Source: Ypsolopha sequella (Eukaryota > Arthropoda > Insecta > Lepidoptera > Ypsolophidae). Taken from it: a DNA stretch of 64,000 bases. The DNA lies in assembly GCA_934047225.1 (NCBI GenBank), contig OW203983.1:37320310-37384309 (forward strand), read 5' to 3'. Below are positions 47,691-57,821 of this stretch, piece by piece. A model generated the notes under the pieces. It did not search any database. It saw only the letters and a program-made list of their open reading frames with translations, and was not told where the DNA came from. A program made the translations under genes and the position numbers. Within the stretch, counting starts at the first letter, position 1; the number at the start of each line of letters is the position of its first letter.

Positions 47691-48743
47691 ATATTAATAT
47701 TGTTATTCATTTTAACTATATTTTAGTAACTTTGTTACATTTTAGGTTAAATGTTTCTTTGTTTACCTAGGTATATTTATGTTGTAATTTAATATTAAAT
47801 CAAATTTAGTATGATAATAATAAACAATAGAATATGTATATAATTATAACTTATTATAGGTGAAATATAATGCTCGAAATATTCAAGTTTTCTTGTTCCG
47901 GGTCAGAACAAAATTTATCTAGAATTAGAAGTCACTTTCAAAGTCAAAAGAAAATTTCCACGGAAATCATGTTTATCAGTTGTAGTTGGTGCTTCTGAGA
48001 AATTTGTTATCAAAATATGTTTACCTAACCCTCACCCGTAGATACCTTCTATTTTGTAGCCTAAAATGTTGGTTTATATTCCATTTCTGCTTTAGTTTGC
48101 TTACACGCAGTTGATAGAGTAGCTCGGAAAGTCATAGAAAATAGTTTGCTAAATATTTTAACTTTAAATAAACCCATATAATAATATTTATATTTTATTT
48201 AGAACTTATCTTTTTTGTAAAAATATTGGTTTGGGTATTTTTTTACCAATCTTACATTGTTTAAAACTCTATGTTACAGCATTCATTTTGGTAAATATTA
48301 TTTTTAATTAACAATTTTCTGAAACATCAATCTCATGGTTTAGGAGATCCAAACCTATCCCCCCTAGAACAGACTTAAGTGGAAAAATTACATGCCAAAG
48401 CAATAGTTACAAGTTCTAAAGCAATAAATGTAAAATAAAACCGTCAAATGTTTTATAACAAGTTGTAATAGCTCTCTTTAAGTCCCTCTGCTGCCAAAAT
48501 AATGACTTATATTAAAATTTTCTCAGTGTAACCTATATACATATTGCTGGTGTAACCTCACACCCATGTGAAAGGTCTACAAAGCTAAGCCCGTGATCCT
48601 TCTTCAAATCACGAATCATAGAAAATCATTATTCATTTGCAACTCATGTGTTGGTAGAAACAGATTTTTTTCTGTTCCTCTAGTGAAGTAGACAAGACAG
48701 CAACTCTGCTAAAACAATTTAGTCTCTACTGCTGTTGTTTCAG

Positions 48744-48866
48744 AGTCCAGCATCAGAGTCTGACAGCAGCTCCGTGTCCGGAGCTAAGTCGCCAGCAGCC
48801 GCACCGCCACTGATGCTGCAGCATCTGTTGCAACTGCAAGCGCAGAATCCACAAGCTATCGCTCAG
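48744..48866 (+). CDS. E93: E93 exon B, with LxxLL nuclear-receptor box
   Basis: The 3' splice site is TGTTGTTTCAG at 48743 and the 5' splice site is GCTCAG|GTATCC at 48866/48867. The exon is 123 bp, phase 0 on both sides, and joins exon A in frame. It encodes a Ser-rich linker (SDSSSVSGAKS), then PPLMLQHLLQLQAQNPQAI. LQHLL (48816-48830) fits the LxxLL signature through which co-regulators contact nuclear receptors, and E93 is reported to carry such a box. The glutamine-rich helix that follows continues in exon C. Confidence 0.88.
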
Positions 48867-49829
48867 GTATCCCTTTAGATCCGTAGACTCAAGTCAAAGT
48901 CACAATATTGGATGACTCCACACTTGGTATTTCCGCTCGCATTGTAACCGTGTGATAGTTACTAAGCAAATTGTTTTTTCATATGAAAGTTAGATATATT
49001 GTTAGCATTTTCAACGGCAAGGTGATCGTTAAGCTCCGTAATAAAATAAACCTCGAAAAATCACGGAGTATGTGTGAAATAATCTAATAAATAATATATG
49101 TTAGAATGTTACGCTGCTCTGTGATTTGGAGAGGATTTTCTGTATCACCAAAAGAACAGAAAAATGTTAACACTATCAAGTGTAAAGAAAATGTATTAAA
49201 AAGAAAAACAATTCCCTTAGTCACTATTGACACATTTATTCTTAATTTTAGGGGCTTACTTTGCGATTGTTTTTCTGTTGGGCGAATGTTACATGTTACA
49301 TTACATTACGTTTTCTGTTGTGCGAATGTAATAAAATTGCGTTTTCAGTTTGATTTCAACTTATATCCTCTACCTCAACATACATTTTTCTGGCATTTAA
49401 AATATCTTGGAATACTTGTAAAAAATTGTCATTTTACGAAAACAGGCCCTTAATATGTTGTGTTCTCATTGTCGCTAATACAATATATAACAGGAAATCT
49501 CGTGGCTCGAATCTTTTTTGCGGATTCAACTAGACTCCGAGTAATTGTGAAATTCACTTGAAGTGTGTGCTACTTTCGAATGTTTGATTTTTCTTTCCCA
49601 AGTTAAAGTATTTGTTTAAAATTGACATGTAATTACGTAGATAAGTTGACCAAAAGAAGGAACAATTTATCTGTAACAAGGATCCGAGCCACGATCTGGA
49701 CTGCGATTTAATGTTCCACTGTTGTTTTAGCGGTAATGAGAAAGAAGAGGATATTTTTTTATGCAATAAAATCTAAACCAAATGTTAGTGACGAAACAAT
49801 AGCAGTTGACAACGGAGATGTTTGTGCAG
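48867..49829 (+). other. E93: E93 intron, 963 bp
   Basis: It is bounded by GTATCC and TTTGTGCAG, and joins exons B and C in phase 0. It contains a 115-codon open frame on the plus strand (49106-49453) that looks fortuitous. It also contains a weak inverted pair, TCGTGGCTCGAATC near 49500 and GATCCGAGCCACGA near 49681, which may be the remains of a MITE. Confidence 0.75.
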
Positions 49830-49939
49830 TTCCAACAAATGATGACAGCACTGGCCACGCTGGGCACTGGGCTGGTGCCGCCCGCCCTGCAGCAGGCCTG
49901 GCTCATGCAGCGTCTGGTGCACTCCCGGCAGCAGGAGCG
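49830..49939 (+). CDS. E93: E93 exon C, Gln/Leu-rich helical segment
   Basis: The 3' splice site is TTTGTGCAG at 49829, and the 5' splice site is GAGCG|GTAAGTG at 49939/49940. The exon is 110 bp, entering in phase 0 and leaving in phase 2. It encodes FQQMMTALATLGTGLVPPAL and then QQAWLMQRLVHSRQQE, the continuation of the region after the LxxLL box. The last partial codon (CG) is completed by A from exon D to give Arg. It is GC-rich compared with both flanking introns. No catalytic motif is expected here. Confidence 0.87.
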
Positions 49940-50254
49940 GTAAGTGTTCAGTCTATCTTACATTACAGCACAGAAAGACAGGAAAAAAGGTTATTAATTT
50001 TTAATATGATGCAAGTAATTATGCCGGTTGTAGATGGACCGACATGGAAAAATGCGGAAAAAATATTAGCCCGTTTCCTCACAAATTTTGAAAACCGTCT
50101 TTATTTTTATTTGTGCGGTTTTTTGTTCAGTATGATCAGTAGAGCAATTGGTGCTATTTAAAGATACCTGTCCATTTACACCCGGTATAAACATAACTCC
50201 TAAAATAATATTATTCATTAAAAAAAAAACAATGTAATAAAACATTACAGCATT

Positions 50255-50639
50255 TTAAGGGGCAAGAGCACAATGCTAAAATTTAGTCCCGCTCTAACGC
50301 GTTTGTTTTTTAACTGTCTATCCTGCTCTAATCAGATATCGCGCACGCAAAACTTCAGTTATTTTGAAATCGCGGTTACATTCAGACATTAATTATAATT
50401 TCTTTTGAAACAAAGATGTTTTTTTTTAGTTAGTGTTTGTTTCGTTTTCATCGGTTTTGAAATGCGGAAACTGTGTAGCTTTTTTCGAGACTTTCATGCT
50501 TTTTTAAAATTAATATAATCAAAAGAAGATTGAAAGTATATTTATCTATAAAGTGTAATTGATAATTATCTTGAGTCAAAAAATACACCACATTTTTTTC
50601 AAATTTCAAACTGAAGTTTAGCAATGTAGAGCCCTTTAA
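50255..50639. mobile_element. TTAA-bounded MITE, family 2, copy 2
   Basis: It starts TTAAGGGGCAAGAGCACAAT and ends GCAATGTAGAGCCCTTTAA. It is inverse to the copy at 27386-27816, with shared internal sequence (ACTGTCTATCCTGCTCTAAT here). Non-coding. It lies about 315 bp downstream of exon C. Confidence 0.82.
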
Positions 50640-51034
50640 GTGTTTCGTTAATGTCGATAAATAAAACATAGAGCAACTAAAATAAATTTCTATAACTTCC
50701 TTTGCATTAAAGAAAGATAGGATCACAGAAAATACAACTCATAAACACGAGACTTCAAACTAGAAATTAAAAGCAGGATATTAAATATCCGTTGCTGTCA
50801 TTTATATTTAATAATTTCATAGTCGTTCAAACTTTGGCATTAATTCCCGTTGTTAACGTCTCAAATCAAAACATAACGAGTTACGACTCAAAAGACATAT
50901 AATCAACAATTTTTTGTTAATCAGTTTTTGACGGAAACAAAGCTTTTTATCGTAAATTCACCATTTCTTCCCTAAAATAAATGAAGTTGAGACCTAGAGC
51001 ACAGATGAAATAATAGTACTACGTAATAGTAGTT

Positions 51035-51180
51035 TATGCTACAAGGGCGCAAAGGAATAAATTACGAGGACGATTTTAAACACAAGCGTAGCGAGGAAAT
51101 AAAACAAATATCATTTTGTGAACTTTAAATTATAATTGGCTCAAAAGGACTGTATCCAGAGCTGTTAAACAGTGGAAAAA
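51035..51180. repeat. Dispersed repeat, left half of the 1757-2230 family
   Basis: GGAATAAATTACGAGGACGA, GAGGAAATAAAACAAATATC and GGCTCAAAAGGACTGTATCC match 1757-1940. A segment of about 40 bp present in the first copy is missing here. Confidence 0.65.
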
Positions 51181-52131
51181 AGTATGACATTTATGGTACA
51201 CAGGAAAGTCTGCAGGTTAGCCAACCATTGTTAATAAATTAAAAAAAAACATTACAATAAAGCCCTAGGGCAAAATAATCGACTTTCTGTTCGGTTTTGA
51301 TGCATAAAAAGTGAGCCTTTACGAGCACATGCATTGAAAAGAAAGATAAATATGTAGATAGTAAAGGTATCAAACTACAAATGGTACATCAACAAAACAC
51401 ATGAACGACATCGTAGATATCCATTTAAAATGCCCGCATCAAAACTAACGACAATAACAATAAATATAGATTCATTGGACAAGAAAACATATTTTATTTA
51501 GAAACAACCCTGAGAAATCGTTTGGCGCAAACATCAAACAAACAGGATTTCAAAATTCTAAACAATTTGCGAGTATTTAACATAAATTATATTTAAAGAC
51601 GCATTAGTAATCGTGATGTTGATTTATTCCACAAAATTACTGAAACCTTGACGATTTAAGCGCGTCATCGCAAGATATTGTTATGTGCAATTAATGTTAA
51701 TAAATGCGGTTTCCTTGTCATAAACGAAGAAACTAAGTTTATATAATCTTTGTCATTATTTCATTATACACTCATATATATTGGTAAATCTGCTGAGAAA
51801 CAATAACACGCCATGTTTTATAGGCATTTTTTAACATCCTGGCTTGATTTTTAATTACCGATCACGATTTTTATATCTCATACTGTTTAAAAACAAAATA
51901 TTTGTATAAAACTTTGATTTCTCAGGAAATCAGATCGCTCGTAAATTAGATTTTCAATTATAAAATATCCTCAGGCTGCAACATCCAAAGTCGTCAGTCC
52001 ATAAATATCTATACATGGAACCTTGATTCTTGTGGAGAACCGCTCAACTATTTTGTAGGCTGAGAGCCTGTACTGAATTTTTTACTCTAAGGCTTTGACC
52101 AAAAGTAAAAAAAAAGTAAAAATCTTTTTAT

Positions 52132-52402
52132 TATACAACGTGTAACAGAAAGGTGTAACCATATTTGAAGAGCTTATTCGGTTAATGGTATAGAACAACT
52201 TTTACTATGGAACAAAACCTGTATCTCGAAAAATATAATTAACTGTTTCATAGAAAAATGCAATGCCGCTCGGCTGAAATTTATGGAAGGGCAGATTTTT
52301 TTTTCGAGATTTCAGGGTTGGCTCCATAGTAAAAGTTGGTCTATACCATTGACTGAATAAGCTCTTCAAATATGGTTACACATTTCTGTTACACCTTGCA
52401 TA
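52132..52402. mobile_element. Foldback MITE, 110-bp arms, TA borders
   Basis: The left arm, TACAACGTGTAACAGAAAGG to TTTTACTATGGA, is mirrored by TCCATAGTAAAAGTTGGTCT to CTGTTACACCTTGCA. The borders are TA on each side, compatible with a TA-target transposase. The centre is about 55 bp. Non-coding. Confidence 0.78.
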
Positions 52403-53344
52403 AAGCGTATTATCCTTATATACATATAGTAGAGAGAGAGAAACCATAAATATCATAATAATATTATTCTAGTGAGAGAAACGGATTGATAAGTTAGATG
52501 ATTTTTACAGCCTTATTATACGCGTAGTGGTGCAAAGATGTGACTCTCATAGGTATACCTATATTATATGAAAACACCACTCGAATTTATTCCTCTTCAA
52601 TTTGGTGAGCGCTAAGACCGTCAAGCATTTTATAATTTGGAACTGGAACCAACATATAATCAAAGAAATATTTGATTAATCAATGCAACGATATTCGATT
52701 AGCACACGCTCATAATCAAAATGCCGACACAACGCCTAATTCGTAGGAATCGTTTCTACTTTATAGACAAGAAAGAGACTAGATTGAATTATATATCTTT
52801 TTCATGCCGCAAGATCATGTAGAAAATGTGCATTGCCTTCAGCTCTAATATGCCTAAAGCCTCAGATAAACTGCACCACGTATACGAAATGCCCTGATCG
52901 TTAACATTTTATGTAGACCGCGTACCTTCCGAAGGTCGAACTAGAATTACAAACGAGAATCAAAGCCGGGTACACGATTCACTACGCAAATGTAATGGAC
53001 AAGGTAACTTCAGGTGTACTTCAAGGTCTTAGGCCCTTTGTAATTTAAATCAGCCGTTGTAAAGTATTGTTTTTCGAAGATCGCTAAAGATTTTGTTATG
53101 GACTTTAATGCAACATTGTCTTCTTAAAGTACTAGTTTTGTTCATTTGCATTTTACTTGTATTGTTTGGATAGATACGGGTTCTAATGGGGTTTTAAATC
53201 AGCTTGATTGAATATGAGTATTTAATAGCTTTTACCATGCATTGAAAACGTTTTGCTACATGTTCAAAAATTCTACTGACATCAAGTTTAAATTTAAACT
53301 TAATAGCATGAATTATTAAAGTGTGAATACCAGGGTCATAGAAT

Positions 53345-53475
53345 TAAATGAAACTTGAGGATAATTCATGATTTATATAAATCTTCACTCGCCCAGATGA
53401 AGGCAGTCTAAATCTGCTGAAACTGGTCGGCTTTCCCGATCATAACACGTATTGAGGTGAGCCGTTTTTATATAA
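53345..53475. repeat. Dispersed repeat, partner of 500-640
   Basis: AAACTTGAGGATAATTCATG, CTCGCCCAGATGAAGGCAGT and GAAACTGGTCGGCTTTCCCG recur around 495-610, partly on the opposite strand. Family unknown. Confidence 0.5.
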
Positions 53476-53971
53476 ATTAATACCAGAATCATTGTCTCTA
53501 AATCTAGATTTCAAGTTACTTCTTACCCGTATTTAGACAAACGGAAAAACTACCAAAACAAAAAGTGTTTCCTTTTATCGAGGTTCAGTTGAAGGCTCTG
53601 TACAAATACCGCAGTCCCGTGACGCCTACAAAACAGAGCAACACAATGCAGATCTTCAGAACCGTCTGTAAACTACAAAACGTTCTGGCATAAAGAGGCC
53701 GTCTAAACAGGTGTCATAGCGGCGTTCAGCTCGCTGTTCCATACATACTACCGATACTGGGTGCTCATAAAATATCGTCAGACTACAAAAAAAACATCGC
53801 CACAACATGCGTCCCCGCAGAGATACCGTAACCCGTAGTCTTATTTGGTGTAATGTAATTTGTATGAAATTCTTAGAGTTACAATTAGCACGTATCTGTT
53901 TTCTTCAAATAATCGAATACCACCAACTAAATTAATTTCTTTAAAACAACTTTTTTTTTTGTAATTTATAA

Positions 53972-54075
53972 CGTGATTTGGACTGATACAGTCACATTTT
54001 TACTGGAAATTCAGTAAATGATCAGAACCAAGATTCAACGATCCGTCATGCATAAATTATAAACGTATTTTTCGT
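53972..54075. mobile_element. Half copy of the GGAGACTC-arm foldback family
   Basis: GATACAGTCACATTTTTACT then GGAAATTCAGTAAATGATCA aligns with one arm of 44545-44785. I could not trace the second arm with confidence. Confidence 0.4.
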
Positions 54076-54841
54076 GTCCCGATCTTTGAAGTATAATGTA
54101 GTGTAATATAACTCAATGCTCCCGGTAGGTACTTTGTTCAAGACGAAATTTTATCTTGTGAATTTTGCTAGAATGGTCTATAAACCTAGTAACTGATCAT
54201 TTAGTAACTAGTCAAAGTCACCTAATTTATTATATTATTTGTATACGGCTATCGACACTTTTATCGTCCCACTGGTTATTTTATTACCACCCTATATTGT
54301 ACAGTCCGTATTGTGAGGCAAGGAACGCTGGAGATGTTAAAATAGTATTGTCTTGAAGATGTCTTTTATTGGGAAATGTATGTCAACCAGTTACTTAGTG
54401 AGCTTGTTACTATTTATAGACAGGTTTGAATAATATCCTTCCACAAGTACCTACCTACACGTATCAAAACAAAACTAAGAAGTTTTCGTTCCGCAGCTAC
54501 TGTTTCTGACCTTTCTGTTAATAATTGTACTCTTTTAGTTCAAATCAAATTACATACATTTGAAATAAATATATTTATTTATTTATTTATTTATTTATTT
54601 AGGAACACCAACAAGAAATACAATAAACTTACTTAAATGGAATAATCTTAAAATGTATACAGCTATTTGTTTTCTTAATTAAAGGCATCCACATCATGCA
54701 CCAGTTAAGACAATTATGAACAATTCTTATACTAATAGGAGCATTTACTACTCGTATATTCTATAAAATATGAAATTAAAACTAGGTTAACAAATTTTGT
54801 GCGAAGATTTTTTAAAATAACAGGGTAGGTACCTACTTATT

Positions 54842-57814
54842 TTATGCTTTGTGTTTATTTGTGCGTGTAGTTTTTTTGGCTAAGTATTTACTGACAGAGG
54901 ACTTGAAGGTGTTGAGCCCGGAGAAAATATCAATATCTGCTTTGGCGTATTTGGAAATAGCATTGTACTGGCGGCAAGATCTCGTTACAGGAGCGTTGGT
55001 ACCTAGGTTAGTCTTAGCAAAGGGTATATTAAAAAGAATGTAGTTGGATCTTGGTAGCCTTTTAGGGGTATTAAATGACAGCTTACTTAAGAGATCTGGA
55101 CAGTCAAGTGCACCGTTGACTAACTTATGTAGAAAAGCTAAGTCGTGGACCTTTCTGCGATCAGCTAAAGGGCACATTCGGTAGTAAGCTAGCCTTGAGG
55201 AATAGCTTGGTAGTTTCTTAGCTTTGTGATCGCCGTACGAGAGATGGTAAAGAAATCGACTTTGGACGCTCTCTAATCGCTTTGCATGCACTTCATAGTA
55301 AGGGTTCCAGGCAGTACTACAGTATTCCAACTGAGATCGGACCAGGGCATTATAAAGTTTAATCATGGTAGATGGTTTTTTGAAATGCTTAGTATTACGT
55401 ATAACAAAACCAAGTGTTTTAAAGCATTTCGTCGCAAGCTTGTCAATATGTTTGGCGAATTTTAAATCCTTGTCCATCAATATTCCCAGGTCGCGTAGTT
55501 GTTCCACTTGTTGGAGCTTGGTGCCTTCAATGAAATAATCATTGGTTGTTGTATTTTTGTTTCTGGTAAAAGAGATGGAAAAGCACTTGGAGGGATTAAG
55601 ACTCATATCATTCCTTTTGCACCATTGTACTAGCCTATTAAGATCATCTTGCAGTAGACTCGGGTCTACAGGCGATAAATTAGGTTTGGAGATCTTTAAA
55701 TCATCCGCAAATAATTGAAATTGACAATTGTGGAAGCAATATTTAATATCGTTTATAAAGATGTTAAAAAGTATGGGCCCTAAGTGGGAACCTTGTGGCA
55801 CACCAGAAGAGGCCAAAATGGCTTCGCTTGAGTAGCCACAGGCAACCACCCTACATGTACGCTGGTTAAGGTAAGAACCAAGCCACCGCAGCAGAGATCC
55901 ACCTAAACCGAGAGCTTGGAGTTTATTTATCAAAATAGCATGGTTCACTCTATCAAAGGCTTTACTAAAGTCTGTGTAAATTACTTCTACTGGGATTCGA
56001 CTGTCAACGGATGCTGTGAGTTCGGAAATGTGTGAGACTAGATTTGTAAGGGTAGATTTAGACTTCATGAAACCATGCTGCTGCGGTAAAATATGAGATT
56101 GCACATGCCACGCTAAGTGCTTGCATACAATTTTTTCAAATATTTTGCCCATCGCAGCTAAAATTGAAATTGGTCTGTAATCGGTGATAAGATCCCTTGA
56201 GCCTCCCGCTTTAAAGATAGGAACGATCAGTGCTTCCTTCCATAAGTGAGGAAACATGCCGTCTTTTAAGGATCGATTCATTATAAGTAGTAATGGTTGA
56301 GATAGAACTTTAGCGCAAGTCTTCAGAAATGCAGGTGGTATGCCATCTGATCCTGCTCCTTTATTTGGGTCAGTTTTTATAAGTTCTTGGTAGACTTCGT
56401 CCTCATTGAGACCAAGAGAGCAGAGGAAATTGGACGATACATTTAGCTGATCCAGGTCGTAAGGAATTGTATTACTATTATTATCAGTGCTGACATAGGC
56501 CTTAGAGAAGTTTTCTGCAAATAATTTGCAAATATTGTCTCCATCGTTTGCAACAACATCGCCGAGTTTCATTTGTGTTGGATATGAATTACAACCGGCT
56601 TTTTTATTTTTAACAAAAGACCAGAATGCCTTCGGGTTAGTCCTAATTGACGACTCAATGCGAGCTATGTAGTTGTTGTAGGCGGTAGTCTGTAGTTTTT
56701 GGCATCTACGGCGTAGTGACTCGAAATCAAGTTCATCCAAAGGATTATGGTATTTTTTTAGTTTCTTATGTAAATTACTTTTCTCTTTTAGTAAAGAGAT
56801 GAGTTCCCGATTGTACCAGAGTGGAAACTTATTTTTACCACTTTTAGATATTGGGACATGTTTAGCTATAAGCTCCCGAAGTAAACGATAGAATACTGAA
56901 AGGGCGTCATCAACATTACTCAAATTGTCAAGCTCGTCATTCCAATTAATACATTTCAGCTCTTTAATAATATTTTTATAGTCCGCCTTAAAAAAGTTAT
57001 GTCTGGAAGAAGCTTTGTTTGTAAGATGGCTTGTGGTATGATCTAACGACATGGAAAATTCTAGCGGAGGGTGATAGTCGTCGAGTTTACTTAATGTTAT
57101 ATTACTTTGTCTTAGGTCAATTGATGAGGCGTTAGACAGAACTAAGTCTAGTGTTCTAGATTTATTGTTTAGGACATGACTGTATTGTTTTAAATCGTTA
57201 ATGGACATAAAATCTATTAAGGATTCAGTCTTATCGTTATTAACACAAGTAAACGTACAAGATGAGCTATCAGAGCATTTAGTCCATGACATTGTCTTTT
57301 GATTAAAGTCACCCAGTATAATACTAGTGTTATCATTTAGTAATGATTTTTGCGCGTTATCAAAAAATCCTTGGAGGGCGTCTAAAGTAAGTGGGGAACG
57401 TAAATAGACAGCACAGATATTTAATTTGGTATTATTTTGCTTAGAATTAGTATCGATACTGACCCAGAGATCTTCACCTTCACCTTCAAGTTCCTGCATT
57501 CTGTGAGAATTAATTTTTCTAGAGACTGCTATTAAAACACCTCCACCGTCTTTTAAAACATTCAAGTTTGTTGTCTCCCTGTCTCGCCTGTATACAGTGT
57601 AGCGATCATCAAAGAGTTCCGCGTCATAGACACTATCATTAAGCCAAGTTTCGGTCAATACTATGACATCATAATTACATAGTAAGACATTTTTATGAAA
57701 ATCTATAGTTTTAGTTTTGAGTCCTCGCACGTTTTGGTAATAGAAATATAAACGGTTGAATTTTAAGTTACTAAAATATTGAACACACGTAAAAAAGAGA
57801 TTATGATCGACGAA
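54842..57814 (-). CDS. LINE ORF2: endonuclease and reverse transcriptase
   Basis: This frame is open from 57814. It encodes the enzyme that nicks target DNA and reverse-transcribes the element's own RNA. The N-terminal part starts FYYQNVRGLKTK, then TETWLND (catalytic Glu), GDFNQKTMSW (Asp/Asn) and DYHPPLEFS, all of the APE-type endonuclease. The central reverse transcriptase has YTDFSKAFDRVNHAIL (motif A), GVPQGSHLGPILF (motif B) and FADDLKISKP (motif C; FADD replaces the more usual YADD). A thumb and the C-terminal YNALVRSQLEYCSTAWNPYY region follow. The part from GTG at 57730 is 962 residues, normal for the group. No ATG occurs before the endonuclease motifs; the first internal Met is about residue 78 counted from 57730. 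No stop or frameshift is visible. Confidence 0.92.
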   Translation of the reverse strand, partial: FVDHNLFFTCVQYFSNLKFNRLYFYYQNVRGLKTKTIDFHKNVLLCNYDVIVLTETWLNDSVYDAELFDDRYTVYRRDRETTNLNVLKDGGGVLIAVSRKINSHRMQELEGEGEDLWVSIDTNSKQNNTKLNICAVYLRSPLTLDALQGFFDNAQKSLLNDNTSIILGDFNQKTMSWTKCSDSSSCTFTCVNNDKTESLIDFMSINDLKQYSHVLNNKSRTLDLVLSNASSIDLRQSNITLSKLDDYHPPLEFSMSLDHTTSHLTNKASSRHNFFKADYKNIIKELKCINWNDELDNLSNVDDALSVFYRLLRELIAKHVPISKSGKNKFPLWYNRELISLLKEKSNLHKKLKKYHNPLDELDFESLRRRCQKLQTTAYNNYIARIESSIRTNPKAFWSFVKNKKAGCNSYPTQMKLGDVVANDGDNICKLFAENFSKAYVSTDNNSNTIPYDLDQLNVSSNFLCSLGLNEDEVYQELIKTDPNKGAGSDGIPPAFLKTCAKVLSQPLLLIMNRSLKDGMFPHLWKEALIVPIFKAGGSRDLITDYRPISILAAMGKIFEKIVCKHLAWHVQSHILPQQHGFMKSKSTLTNLVSHISELTASVDSRIPVEVIYTDFSKAFDRVNHAILINKLQALGLGGSLLRWLGSYLNQRTCRVVACGYSSEAILASSGVPQGSHLGPILFNIFINDIKYCFHNCQFQLFADDLKISKPNLSPVDPSLLQDDLNRLVQWCKRNDMSLNPSKCFSISFTRNKNTTTNDYFIEGTKLQQVEQLRDLGILMDKDLKFAKHIDKLATKCFKTLGFVIRNTKHFKKPSTMIKLYNALVRSQLEYCSTAWNPYYEVHAKRLESVQSRFLYHLSYGDHKAKKLPSYSSRLAYYRMCPLADRRKVHDLAFLHKLVNGALDCPDLLSKLSFNTPKRLPRSNYILFNIPFAKTNLGTNAPVTRSCRQYNAISKYAKADIDIFSGLNTFKSSVSKYLAKKTTRTNKHKA

Positions 57815-57821
57815 TTATGAT

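Larger units (their letters stand above)
26959..48743 (+). other. E93: E93 intron, 21.8 kb
   Basis: It is bounded by GTAAGT and by a pyrimidine-rich tract ending TTTCAG; both adjoining exons are in phase 0. It holds the repeats listed separately. Stretches where I see nothing assignable are 27060-27385, 27820-28145, 28500-28990, 30250-30990, 32265-33050, 33600-34345, 39450-43045, 43350-44540, 44790-45395, 45610-47045 and 47700-48740. Around 39640-39870 the phrase TTTATTAAACAG recurs three times without a clear family. Confidence 0.8.

Noticed and set aside
49106..49453. 115-codon frame in the 963-bp E93 intron
   Set aside because: No recognisable domain. The flanking exons splice in phase without it, and its composition is intronic.
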